The position numbers were made by a program, and so were the translations under genes. The notes below the pieces were generated by a model. The model was not told the origin of the DNA. It worked only from the letters and a program-made list of their open reading frames with translations, and did not search any database. Shown here piece after piece: positions 1-7,426 of a stretch of 21,755 nt of DNA. This stretch comes from Verrucomicrobiota bacterium. GTDB taxonomy: Bacteria > Verrucomicrobiota > Verrucomicrobiia > Opitutales > Opitutaceae. The stretch spans positions 1 to 21,755 of the forward strand of contig JAEZSJ010000109.1 of assembly GCA_023443985.1 (NCBI GenBank), given 5' to 3'. How positions within the stretch are numbered: position 1 is the stretch's first letter; every line of letters starts with the position of its first letter.

Positions 1-1050
1 GCTGCTGGTCGGGCGGTAGTCGAGCGCGGTTTCGTCCGGCACAGGCGGGGGCGGCACGAAGGCCGCCCCGAGGCGCCAGACCTGGAGCAGGGCGAGCAGC
101 ACGCAGAGACCGAAGGCGGGCATCAAGCCGTAGCGCCGCGCGAGCGCGGCCAGGCCCGGGCTGGCCGCGACCCCGAGGTGGTGCTCGTCGAATACGATGT
201 GGCGGTGCGGGCCGGCGAGGCGCACGAGGAGAGCGGTCGCGCGGGCGCGTTGCAGCGCCTCGTTGCTGACGAGAAACGAATCGGTGATCACGACTAGCGT
301 GCCGGCGCCCACGGCGCGTTCGGCCCAGAGCGCCCGGCCGTCGCGGGCGAGCACCACGGTCCACTGCGCGGGATCGTCGGGCGTGACGACGAGCGAACTT
401 TCCCAGCGCAGATCGGCCGGCGGAACGAGATCGGCGACATCGCCTGCGGCGAGGCGGCCGCTGTGGTCGCGTTGCAGCTCGATCCTGAGGCCCCAACGCG
501 TGAAGGCATCGACCGGCGGCGGGCGCTTGGGCGTGGCCTTGGCGGGCTTCGGGGGACGGGCGGGATCGGTGCGTTCGGCCGGTTCGGCGGCGGGCGCGGG
601 GGCGGAGCGCTCACGTTTCTCCTTCTCGAGGCGCTCCTCCTTGAGTTGGTCGCGCTCGGCGGCGTCGCGTTCGAGCTCGGAGGTGGGCGCGTAGTGCTCC
701 GCTGCGAGGCAAACGACGACGCGAGAGCCGCGGGTGAGGGCGGTGTTCAGCGCGGCAAAATCTTCGGCCGGCAGCGCGGTCCAGTCGTGGCGCGAGGAGC
801 CGACGAAGAACCATGTGGCGGTGCGGGCGGTGCGGCGTTTCTCCGGCGCAACGAGCGAGCGCTCGACCTCGAAACCGGGCAGCGCGGCGAGGGCGTCGTG
901 CCACGCGCGCGTGCCAAGGGGGTCGGCACGAAAAGACGAATACGGCGGGTAGAGGTCGCGGGCGAGGCGACGTTGGAAGACCAGCCCGAGGACGAGGACC
1001 AACAGGCCGGCGAGCACGCCGAGCGCGAGGAGCTGGAGGCGCGGCTTCAT
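1..1050 (-). CDS. DUF4350 domain membrane protein (partial, 3' end outside window)
   Basis: The frame stays open from the ATG at 1050 to the window edge, giving 350 codons without a stop, so the C-terminus is missing. Residues 5-25 form an N-terminal membrane anchor. A globular region follows (about 40-130), then a charged, Pro/Ala-rich linker (about 130-180) with runs of Glu, Lys and Arg. A second domain contains the motif FDEHHLG near residue 285, which is typical of DUF4350. A hydrophobic segment around 305-325 is probably a second membrane helix. The start codon overlaps the stop of the upstream DUF4129 gene as ATGA, which implies translational coupling. DUF4350 proteins usually accompany MoxR AAA ATPase and DUF58 genes; this association is known from the family, and those genes would lie beyond the left edge. 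The biochemical function is unknown. Confidence 0.8.
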   Translation of the reverse strand, partial: MKPRLQLLALGVLAGLLVLVLGLVFQRRLARDLYPPYSSFRADPLGTRAWHDALAALPGFEVERSLVAPEKRRTARTATWFFVGSSRHDWTALPAEDFAALNTALTRGSRVVVCLAAEHYAPTSELERDAAERDQLKEERLEKEKRERSAPAPAAEPAERTDPARPPKPAKATPKRPPPVDAFTRWGLRIELQRDHSGRLAAGDVADLVPPADLRWESSLVVTPDDPAQWTVVLARDGRALWAERAVGAGTLVVITDSFLVSNEALQRARATALLVRLAGPHRHIVFDEHHLGVAASPGLAALARRYGLMPAFGLCVLLALLQVWRLGAAFVPPPPVPDETALDYRPTSS

Positions 1051-2729
1051 GCGGCGGTCGGGGCGGGCGCGAACTCGGCGAGCCAGTCGCGGACGAGCGG
1101 CTCGGTGGCGGGCACGTCGCCGTACCAGACATCCTCGAACGCACGGCGGCGGGCGCGGAAGTGGTCGACGAGTTCGCGGCGGCTGAGCGCGCGCCGGGCG
1201 AGTTCGCGTTCGTAGTCGAGGTTGGTCTTGAAGCGCGTGAGCACGAGCAGGCCTTCGGCGGCGCGGCGCGCGAGGGTGGCGAGGTAGAGCGCGCGCAGGG
1301 CGAGGCGCCACTCGCCGGCGGCGATCTGCGCGCGGGCGAGCTCGAGCCAGCCCTCGTACGGGAGCTGGGCGGCCTGCACGGTTTCGTCGCGCAGGTCGGG
1401 CACGGCGGCGGGGACCGGCTGCGCTGTCTGCGCCGTAACGGAAGGACGGGCACGGGACTGTTTCCAGATCTGCCAAGCGAGCCAGCACAGACCGAGCACA
1501 GCGGCGCCGAGCAGGGCGTAGAGCAGGATCTTCATGGCGCCGGCGGCTGCACCGGCGCCGGCGGCGCTACCGGAGGAGCGGCCGCCGAAGACACGTTCGA
1601 GCCAATCGACGAAACGGTCGAGCGTGCGGCCGACGGAGCGCAGGGTGCGCCGGATGAAGGCGGAGCAGTCGGCGAAGAACCGCTCGACGGCGCTCAGCTC
1701 GGCGGGCGCGGCTTCGGATGGTAGCGGCCGGAGCGCCCATTGGAGATCGTCGGCCTCGAGCGTGCGGTCGATGGCGTGGTCGAGTTCGGCCGCGGAGGCG
1801 ACGGCGCTCGGGACGGGTGTCGAGGGCGAGGCGGATTCCTCGGCGCGCGCGGTGCGGGGCGTGGCGGCGAAGAACAGGAGTGTCGCGAGCAGCGCGGCGG
1901 CAGCGCGGTTGAGTGACGCGGCGGGCGGGCGGAGGCGGGCGAGTTCGCTGCGGAGATCGTCGCCGGTTTTCCGTGACCGGCTGTGGAAAACGCGGAGGGT
2001 GTAGAACGCCTTCACCAGGGGATCGACGGCGAGCCACGTGAGCGTGGTGACGAGCGCCAGGAAGGTGGTGTTCAGGAACGCGACGCCGTGGAGCTCGAAG
2101 ATGCTCGCGCAACCGAGGAAACGGGTGGCCAGCCACGGCACCGCATAGAACGCCGCGGCGAGATTGAGCCAGGCGACCGCCGCGAGCGCCTGGAGCCAGA
2201 GCAGCCCGAGATGGTTCTGTGCCGGCCAGACCTCGGCGAGGGACCAGGCCTCGCGGCGCAGCGGCGGGCGGTCGGCCGTGGGCGCGCCGAGCACGGTGGC
2301 GTTCTGGTGGAACGCGTAGACCCAGCCGAAGGGCGCGGCCAGGAGGGCGGCGAGCGGCAGCGCGAGGACGCCCCAGACCTGGAGCCGGAGCTGGGTGGCG
2401 GCGAGCGTGCGGAGGTTGGCCGCGGAGAACGAGGGCGGCGGCGCGCCGAGGCGGAGGGCGAGCAGGTGCGCGCAGAAGGCGGACTGGCCCGCCTTGAGGG
2501 CGGCGAAGAGCGCCACGAGCGCGGCGGCGGCGAAGGTGCGCTCGCCGGGGCCGGGGGCGAACCACGCCGTGCGTGCCCAAAGGTATAACACGCCGGTGAC
2601 CCACGGCACCGCGCCGGCGAAGTACGCGAGCCAAGCGGCAGGCGGCGCCCGGCGGAGGAGCTGAACGGACTCCTCGACGAGTTCGGTGCCGGACGGGCCG
2701 TCGCGGCGGGCGGTGCGGAGCGCCTTCAT
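1047..2729 (-). CDS. DUF4129 domain multi-pass membrane protein
   Basis: This is a 560-residue protein. The ATG at 2729 was chosen because it overlaps the upstream stop (ATGA); the frame remains open further upstream, but only as a shadow of the neighbouring gene. The N-terminal half holds about five hydrophobic segments (roughly 32-57, 66-92, 115-140, 172-198, 214-240), with a sixth at 275-296. A soluble stretch of about 100 residues follows, then a further helix at 400-421. The C-terminal domain (about 450-550) has the WLELARAQIAAGEWRLALRALYLATL pattern split over two helices and ends in a YGDVPATE segment, typical of DUF4129. In related clusters DUF4129 is found with DUF4350, RDD, MoxR and DUF58 proteins, and a transglutaminase-like or envelope role is often suggested. 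No enzyme residues can be assigned here. Confidence 0.8.
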   Translation of the reverse strand: MKALRTARRDGPSGTELVEESVQLLRRAPPAAWLAYFAGAVPWVTGVLYLWARTAWFAPGPGERTFAAAALVALFAALKAGQSAFCAHLLALRLGAPPPSFSAANLRTLAATQLRLQVWGVLALPLAALLAAPFGWVYAFHQNATVLGAPTADRPPLRREAWSLAEVWPAQNHLGLLWLQALAAVAWLNLAAAFYAVPWLATRFLGCASIFELHGVAFLNTTFLALVTTLTWLAVDPLVKAFYTLRVFHSRSRKTGDDLRSELARLRPPAASLNRAAAALLATLLFFAATPRTARAEESASPSTPVPSAVASAAELDHAIDRTLEADDLQWALRPLPSEAAPAELSAVERFFADCSAFIRRTLRSVGRTLDRFVDWLERVFGGRSSGSAAGAGAAAGAMKILLYALLGAAVLGLCWLAWQIWKQSRARPSVTAQTAQPVPAAVPDLRDETVQAAQLPYEGWLELARAQIAAGEWRLALRALYLATLARRAAEGLLVLTRFKTNLDYERELARRALSRRELVDHFRARRRAFEDVWYGDVPATEPLVRDWLAEFAPAPTAA

Positions 2730-3088
2730 GGCTTGCCGCCCGGGACGGGCCGCTCCTGCCAGACGGTGGCATCGTGCACGTCCTGCGGAATCCGGGCGAG
2801 CAGTTCGCCCACGAAGAAGAACACGGACCAGAGGAAGACGGCGGCCACGGCCAGCGAGAGCGCGTGGCGCAGGCCGGCGAGATCGCGCGCGCCCCGGGCC
2901 GGTGCGGCGGTGAGCCGGGCAAGGCAGCCGGAGCAGAGCAGGCGGCCTTCGTGCTCGACGACGCACTCGCGGCAGAACGGCTGGCCGCAGGCGGGACAAC
3001 GTGCGGCCGCTTCGCGCTCCGGGTGGCGGGCACAGCGCCAGGCCCGCACGGCGACAGGGCGGAGGTCGGGCACGGGCGAGGGCGGCAT
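2726..3088 (-). CDS. small B-box-like zinc-finger membrane protein
   Basis: This is a 120-residue protein. Residues 19-55 carry a C-x2-H-x8-C-x2-C-x4-C-x2-C-x9-C-x2-C pattern (C19, H22, C31, C34, C39, C42, C52, C55), matching a B-box-like double zinc site. One hydrophobic helix follows at about 76-97, then a short polar tail. The finger should be cytoplasmic if the protein is anchored by that single helix. It starts 2 nt after the upstream stop and overlaps the next gene as ATGA, so it belongs firmly to the operon. The same cysteine/histidine module occurs in the protein two genes upstream, which suggests duplication within the cluster. Function is not known; bacterial B-box-like fingers are usually thought to act in protein-protein contact. 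Confidence 0.75.
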   Translation of the reverse strand: MPPSPVPDLRPVAVRAWRCARHPEREAAARCPACGQPFCRECVVEHEGRLLCSGCLARLTAAPARGARDLAGLRHALSLAVAAVFLWSVFFFVGELLARIPQDVHDATVWQERPVPGGKP

Positions 3089-3090
3089 GG

Positions 3091-3642
3091 TCAGGCGGAG
3101 GCGGCGCCGGCGCCGAGGTCCGGCGCGATCTCCGGAGCGGCGGCGCGGTGCGCGGTGGTGCCACCGATCGGCGGGGGCACGAGCGAGGCCTGGGCGGCCT
3201 CGATCAGCGGGACGATGCGCGCGAAGACGCGGCGCGTGCGACGGAAGCGCGAGAGTGGCGGCAGCGGGACGGTCTGCACGCCGGTGACGATGTGGACCTT
3301 GCAGGTGCGGCCGAGCGCGAGGTTCCAGAGGAAGATGATCAGCGTGGGAATCGTCGGCACGAGGAGCCAGGGGAAGGCGCTGCTGCCGGAGAACAGGGTG
3401 ATGGCCGCGGGAACGCCGCAGAGGAGCAGCCCGCAGCCGGCAAGCGCGAGGAGCAGCATGAAACGGCCCGAGTCGGCGACGACCAGCGACTGGATGTCGC
3501 GGAAGTAGAAACGTTGATACGTCTCCGAGAAGCCGGTCGAAACGACGAGCAGCAGGTGGTCGGGTCCGAGCCAGAGGCTCGAATACGTGCCCAGGCCGGA
3601 GCGGTTGCGGGTCAGACGGCGATAGAAACGCTGGCGGGCCAT
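3091..3642 (-). CDS. two-TM membrane protein, unknown function
   Basis: This is a 183-residue protein that I do not assign to a named family with confidence. Residues 1-58 are soluble and basic, and contain a YQRFYFRDIQSLVV segment reminiscent of bacterial PH-like membrane-associated domains. Two hydrophobic helices follow (about 61-84 and 90-110), then a beta-rich stretch (112-130) and an Arg-rich helix with an Ala/Pro-rich tail. The layout of a half domain, TM hairpin and half domain is consistent with a PH-like fold interrupted by a hairpin, but that is inference. It sits 4 nt after the upstream zinc-ribbon gene and 2 nt before the B-box-like gene, so it is almost certainly co-transcribed with them. 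Confidence 0.7.
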   Translation of the reverse strand: MARQRFYRRLTRNRSGLGTYSSLWLGPDHLLLVVSTGFSETYQRFYFRDIQSLVVADSGRFMLLLALAGCGLLLCGVPAAITLFSGSSAFPWLLVPTIPTLIIFLWNLALGRTCKVHIVTGVQTVPLPPLSRFRRTRRVFARIVPLIEAAQASLVPPPIGGTTAHRAAAPEIAPDLGAGAASA

Positions 3643-3646
3643 GGGA

Positions 3647-4225
3647 TCAGGGGCGGGCGGCGGGGGTGCGGAACAGGGCGACGAGCCCGATGGTCCAGCC
3701 GACGAGCTGCGCGGTGGCGAAGAGCATCGCCAGGATCAGACGCACGCGGGAGCCGCGGACGAGGCTGCCCGGTTTGTTCCAGCCGTAGAGTGCGAGCCCG
3801 AGGGCGGTGGGCGCGGTCACGGCGGTGAGCGGCCACACGATGAGGGGCAGCGTCGCCGTCATCAGGGCGATGCTGTCCCAGAGCAGGCGCGACGGGACGT
3901 TGTCGGGGCGCGACGCAGGACGGCTGGCGATGCAGCTCGGGCAGAGGCATTGGCCGGCGAAATCCACGGCGCACACGGCGCAGAGCAGGCGGCCGCAACC
4001 GCTGCAGACGGCGGCGGCGCGGTTGGTCGCGTGGAAGAAGCAGGTGGCGTCCTCGCCGAGGGTGGCGGCCTCCGGGCGCGCGACGGCGCGACTGGCGTGG
4101 AGGGCGGGGAAGGGGACGAACTCGATGTCGGTTTCGCAGTGGCGGCAATGCACCTGGCGCTCGTTGAGCCACGCGTCGCGCGGGAGTTCGCGGTGGCAGC
4201 TCGGGCAGTTGGAGGCGAGGGGCAT
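3647..4225 (-). CDS. zinc-ribbon / B-box-like membrane protein
   Basis: This is a 192-residue protein with two metal-binding modules in tandem. The first is a CxxC...CxxC zinc ribbon (C7, C10, C27, C30). The second is a B-box-like site (C62, H65, C74, C77, C82, C85, C95, C98, with an additional C93). The C-terminal part is membrane-embedded, with hydrophobic stretches at about 115-150 (probably two helices) and 162-185. The zinc modules are therefore likely to face the cytosol from a membrane base. It lies 15 nt after the RDD gene and 4 nt before the two-TM gene. The second module closely resembles the finger of the 120-residue protein in the same operon. Role unknown. Confidence 0.75.
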   Translation of the reverse strand: MPLASNCPSCHRELPRDAWLNERQVHCRHCETDIEFVPFPALHASRAVARPEAATLGEDATCFFHATNRAAAVCSGCGRLLCAVCAVDFAGQCLCPSCIASRPASRPDNVPSRLLWDSIALMTATLPLIVWPLTAVTAPTALGLALYGWNKPGSLVRGSRVRLILAMLFATAQLVGWTIGLVALFRTPAARP

Positions 4226-4240
4226 GGCGAGCGGCGGCGC

Positions 4241-5017
4241 TCAGCGGAGGCGGATCACGCGGGTGTCGCAGATGCGGTCGTGGAGCGCGCGTTTCTCGTC
4301 GTCCCAGCCGGCCATCATGTAGCCGATCATGAGGGTGATGGCGCTGACGAAATGGGAGAAATAACGGCCGATGATGCGGCCCTTGCCGAGTTTGGCGCCA
4401 TCGGCCCGCAGGAGCTTCAACCCGAGCGCCATCTTGCCGAGCGTGGCGTCGTATTTGCGGATCATCCAGAGCTCGTAGGCGATCGCCATCCCGAAGCTCA
4501 GGAGGTTGGTGACGAGCTGGAAGCCGATGGTGATCGCGGGGCTGGGCGGTTGGTTACGGTTCGCCGCGAGGTAGAACCCGAAGATGAGCGCCAACGGCAT
4601 GACCACGACCATGTTGGCGACGCCGACGACGAGGCCGTCGATGATGCGCGCGACAAACCGGATCCAGAAACCGGCATAGCCATACGGGCCCGGCATTGTG
4701 TCCGCCGCGGCAGGATTGAGGCCTTCGCGCAGGCGCTGAAAGAACACATCCCGATGCTCGGCGCTGACCCAGCGGCCTTCGTACTGGAGCATCTGGCTCT
4801 TCGGGTAACGTTTGCCGGATACAGCGCAGAGCGCGGAGTCCGGGTCGTCGGGACCCGGGCCGCCGGCGACGGTCTGCCCGTAGGGCACCCAATCGGGCAT
4901 GCCTTGGCGCCACACCAGCGTCGACGGTGTGATCGTGCCTTTCGCGACAAGCGCGCCGAATTCCTCGTCGGAGATCGGGCCTAGCCGTTGGTTCAATTCC
5001 GCAAAGTACCACGCCAT
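4241..5017 (-). CDS. GYF_2 plus RDD family membrane protein
   Basis: This is a 258-residue protein and the first gene of the operon. The ATG at 5017 was chosen because a GYF_2 domain begins directly with it (WYFAELNQRLGP..., ending WRQGMPDWVPYGQ, residues 3-47). The open frame above it encodes low-complexity sequence. Residues 64-98 form a small domain with C64 and a YEGRWV segment. The RDD domain spans 114-257: R120 and D127 in FWIRFVARIIDG, hydrophobic helices at about 124-150, 165-185 and 221-237, and the signature ending LHDRICDTRVI. RDD proteins are integral membrane proteins of mixed or unknown function; GYF_2 is a probable peptide-binding module. No clear ribosome-binding site precedes the start. 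Confidence 0.85.
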   Translation of the reverse strand: MAWYFAELNQRLGPISDEEFGALVAKGTITPSTLVWRQGMPDWVPYGQTVAGGPGPDDPDSALCAVSGKRYPKSQMLQYEGRWVSAEHRDVFFQRLREGLNPAAADTMPGPYGYAGFWIRFVARIIDGLVVGVANMVVVMPLALIFGFYLAANRNQPPSPAITIGFQLVTNLLSFGMAIAYELWMIRKYDATLGKMALGLKLLRADGAKLGKGRIIGRYFSHFVSAITLMIGYMMAGWDDEKRALHDRICDTRVIRLR

Positions 5018-5304
5018 AGGGAAAGCGCTGTGACGGTAAGGGCGGTGTGGAGGCGGTGGGAAGAACAGAAATCGGGGAGTTTTCGGGGTGGGGTGCCGGA
5101 TTTCGGGGGTTGGGCGGAATGCGGGTGCGGTGGGACGACGGATGAAACTGGTGCTTGCCGGCTGCACCCGCGGGCGCGGGCTGAAGCGCCACGCCACGGA
5201 GGGTAGTCACCGCGCGGGGGCACGATTGGCGGGATCGCTGGCCTCGCGGGCAGCGCCACGATTCGGAGCGGGCGTCCTTGGGCCGTTCGGCGCGAGGGCG
5301 CGTG

Positions 5305-6930
5305 CTACGCGAGATTCTCGGTGGCGCGGGCGACACGGAAGCTCTCGACGACCCAGCCGCTGAGGATCTTGTCGGGCTGCTCGACGACTTCGCGTGTGAT
5401 GGGGAACTGGGTGCGGCCGGTGTTCCGGGAGACGAGTTTCAGGCCGTGGTGGAAGTCGCGAAACTTCTCCTCGCAGAGCGCGCGGATCGTCTTGTCAGTG
5501 GCGAGGCTGGCGTCGATGAGCGCGGAGACGGCGTCGTCGGCGAAAAGCAGGTCGAAACCGTGGTCCTGGCGGAAACGGGCAGCGAAGGCGGTGACCTCCT
5601 CGCGGAGGACGCCGTGCTGGCGGTCGGCGTTTTCGCGCAGGAGCTGCTGCAGCGCGACGGTGGGGGTGGCGACGGTGTCCGCGTTGATCGTGAACGACTT
5701 GATCGCGGTGGAGGGCAGCTCGAACTTGAAGTCGCGGAAGACGCGTTCGAGCACGGTCATCAGGCCGCGGGCGCCGGTGTTCTCGGCGGCGGCGCGCACG
5801 GAGACCTCGCGGAGGGCCTCGGGTAGGATCTCGAAATCGATGCCGTAGCCGGCGAAGTCGGCGCGGTATTGTTGGAGGATGCTGCCCTCGGAGGTGGTGA
5901 GGATGCGTTCGAGGTCCTCGGCGGCGAGCGCCTGGCAGGCGACGCGGACGGGCAGGCGGCCGACGAATTCCGGCTCGAACCCGTAGGAGATGAAATCCTG
6001 GCTGGTGACCTGCGCGAGGTAGTCGCTTTCGCTGCGCTCGAGGCCACGGGCGGCGCCGAAGCCGATGGCGGTGCTCTGCACGCGGCGTTTGATCTGCTCG
6101 GCGAGTTTGTCGAAGGCGCCGCTGACGATGAAGAGGATGTGGCGGGTGTTGATCTTGCGCGGGCGCGGTTTGCCGCCGCGCTGCATCTCCATCATCGCCT
6201 GCATCTGGCCGAGGAGGTCGGTTTGGCTGTGGAGCGAGACATCGGTTTCCTCCATGAGTTTGAGGAGGTTGATCTGCACACCGCGGCCCGAGACATCGCG
6301 GCCGCCGACGGCATTGGTGGCCGCGGCGATCTTGTCGATTTCGTCGATGTAGATGATGCCGTACTGGGCGAGTTCGACATCGCCGCCGGCGGTCTTGACC
6401 AAGTCGCGAACGAGGTCCTCGACATCGCCGCCGACATAGCCGGTCTCGGAGAACTTGGTGGCATCGGCCTTCACGAAGGGCACGCCGATGAGCTTGGCGA
6501 TGCACCGCATCAGGTAGGTTTTGCCGACGCCGGTGGGGCCGAGCAGGATGATGTTCTGCTTGGCGTAGTCGCGCTCGCGCAGCTCGGGGTTGTCGAGGCA
6601 CTGGCGGACGTGGTTGTAGTGGTCGCAGATGGCGACGGAGAGGATCTTCTTGGCATCGTCCTGTTTGATGACGAAGCGGTCGAGGTGGTCGCGGATCTCG
6701 CGGGGGCGCAGGTTGAAGGAGCGGATCCGCGCGAGCGCGGCGGCGGTCTCGGCGTCGGGAGAGGCGGGCGGCGGGGGTGTGGTGGCGCCGCCGCCGGAGC
6801 CGGGTTGCGGCGGGGGTTTGGCGGTGGCCATCATCTGGCGGACGGAGGCCTGGACCTGCGGATCTTTGAGCAGCTCCTGCACTTTGCGCTCCAGTTCTTC
6901 GAGGGGGTTCTTCGGGCCTTCAGTGCTCAT
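5305..6930 (-). CDS. ClpX-like AAA+ ATPase without zinc-binding domain
   Basis: This is a 541-residue protein starting at the ATG at 6930. Residues 1-65 are a coiled stretch followed by a Pro/Gly-rich linker, with no four-cysteine zinc-binding domain as in ClpX. The AAA+ core matches ClpX throughout: Walker A GPTGVGKT (131-138), pore-loop GYVG (164-167), Walker B IYIDEI (193-198), a sensor-1 region (262-272), the IGFGA loop (289-293) that in ClpX contacts ClpP, an arginine finger in FVGRLP (R325), and sensor 2 in NTGARGL (R388). About 120 residues follow the usual ClpX end, forming an additional helical and beta domain. ClpX is normally about 420 residues. It is probably an ATP-driven unfoldase; partner protease and substrates are not evident. 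It is divergently oriented to the HU gene. A separate canonical ClpX may exist elsewhere. Confidence 0.85.
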   Translation of the reverse strand: MSTEGPKNPLEELERKVQELLKDPQVQASVRQMMATAKPPPQPGSGGGATTPPPPASPDAETAAALARIRSFNLRPREIRDHLDRFVIKQDDAKKILSVAICDHYNHVRQCLDNPELRERDYAKQNIILLGPTGVGKTYLMRCIAKLIGVPFVKADATKFSETGYVGGDVEDLVRDLVKTAGGDVELAQYGIIYIDEIDKIAAATNAVGGRDVSGRGVQINLLKLMEETDVSLHSQTDLLGQMQAMMEMQRGGKPRPRKINTRHILFIVSGAFDKLAEQIKRRVQSTAIGFGAARGLERSESDYLAQVTSQDFISYGFEPEFVGRLPVRVACQALAAEDLERILTTSEGSILQQYRADFAGYGIDFEILPEALREVSVRAAAENTGARGLMTVLERVFRDFKFELPSTAIKSFTINADTVATPTVALQQLLRENADRQHGVLREEVTAFAARFRQDHGFDLLFADDAVSALIDASLATDKTIRALCEEKFRDFHHGLKLVSRNTGRTQFPITREVVEQPDKILSGWVVESFRVARATENLA

Positions 6931-7030
6931 GGCGGGAGGTGTTCGGCTTTCGGGTTGACGCAAGATCACGTGCAGCAATAGCTTACCGCACGTTTCATCC
7001 ACTGATTTTCCTCAACAGGAGACCCGCACC
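6931..7030. promoter_or_regulatory. divergent promoter region between ClpX-like and HU genes
   Basis: This 100-base interval separates two divergent starts and must contain both promoters. On the plus strand TTGACG at 6955-6960 matches a -35 box well. Eighteen bases later TAGCTT (6979-6984) is a weak -10 candidate. An AGGAG ribosome-binding site at 7017-7021 lies 9 bases before the HU ATG. No comparable ribosome-binding site precedes the ClpX-like start. The promoter boxes are pattern matches only. Confidence 0.35.
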
Positions 7031-7402
7031 ATGTCCAACAACCTCACCAAGCGCGAGATCGTTCTGGAAATCTACCAGAAGACCGGCTTCCCGCAGAAGG
7101 AAGTGCAGCAGACCGTACAGATGGCGCTCGATATCGTTCAGGATGCGCTGGCGTCCGGTCGCAATGTCGAGCTGCGCAACTTCGGCGTGCTCGAGGTGCA
7201 GGTGCGCAAGGCCCGTATCGGCCGTAACCCGAACAAGCCCGAGACCGAGGTGGTCATCCCGACGCGCGCCGTGGTGAAGTTCAAGTCGGGCAAGATTCTC
7301 AAGGCCAAGCTCAAGAAGCTCGAGCTGAGCAAGGTGGACAAACGCGGCATCGTGCCGCCGCCCGCGGCGGGTTCGTCCACGCCGTCCGCTCCGAGCGCCT
7401 AA
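7031..7402 (+). CDS. HU/IHF-family nucleoid DNA-binding protein
   Basis: This is a 123-residue protein. It begins with the family's N-terminal helices (LTKREIVLEIYQKTG, then a VQMALDIVQDALASG helix). The saddle strand VELRNFGVLEV follows, and then the DNA-contact arm with the invariant R-x-G-R-N-P motif (RIGRNPNKPET) and the closing AVVKFKSGKILKAKL. These features cover residues 1-100 and fit a dimeric DNA-bending protein of the HU/IHF family. The last 20 or so residues are a Pro/Ser/Ala tail not present in the classical 90-residue HU. Its strong AGGAG ribosome-binding site stands out, because almost all neighbours lack one, and fits a highly expressed protein. hisS starts 24 bases downstream on the same strand, so the two may be co-transcribed. 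Confidence 0.92.
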   Translation: MSNNLTKREIVLEIYQKTGFPQKEVQQTVQMALDIVQDALASGRNVELRNFGVLEVQVRKARIGRNPNKPETEVVIPTRAVVKFKSGKILKAKLKKLELSKVDKRGIVPPPAAGSSTPSAPSA

Positions 7403-7426
7403 GCGCCGCGCGCGCTCCGTTCCCAC

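Noticed and set aside
5018..5304. Possible small gene between the RDD and ClpX-like genes
   Set aside because: The short frames on both strands have no start context, family features or distinct composition; the region probably holds the operon promoter.
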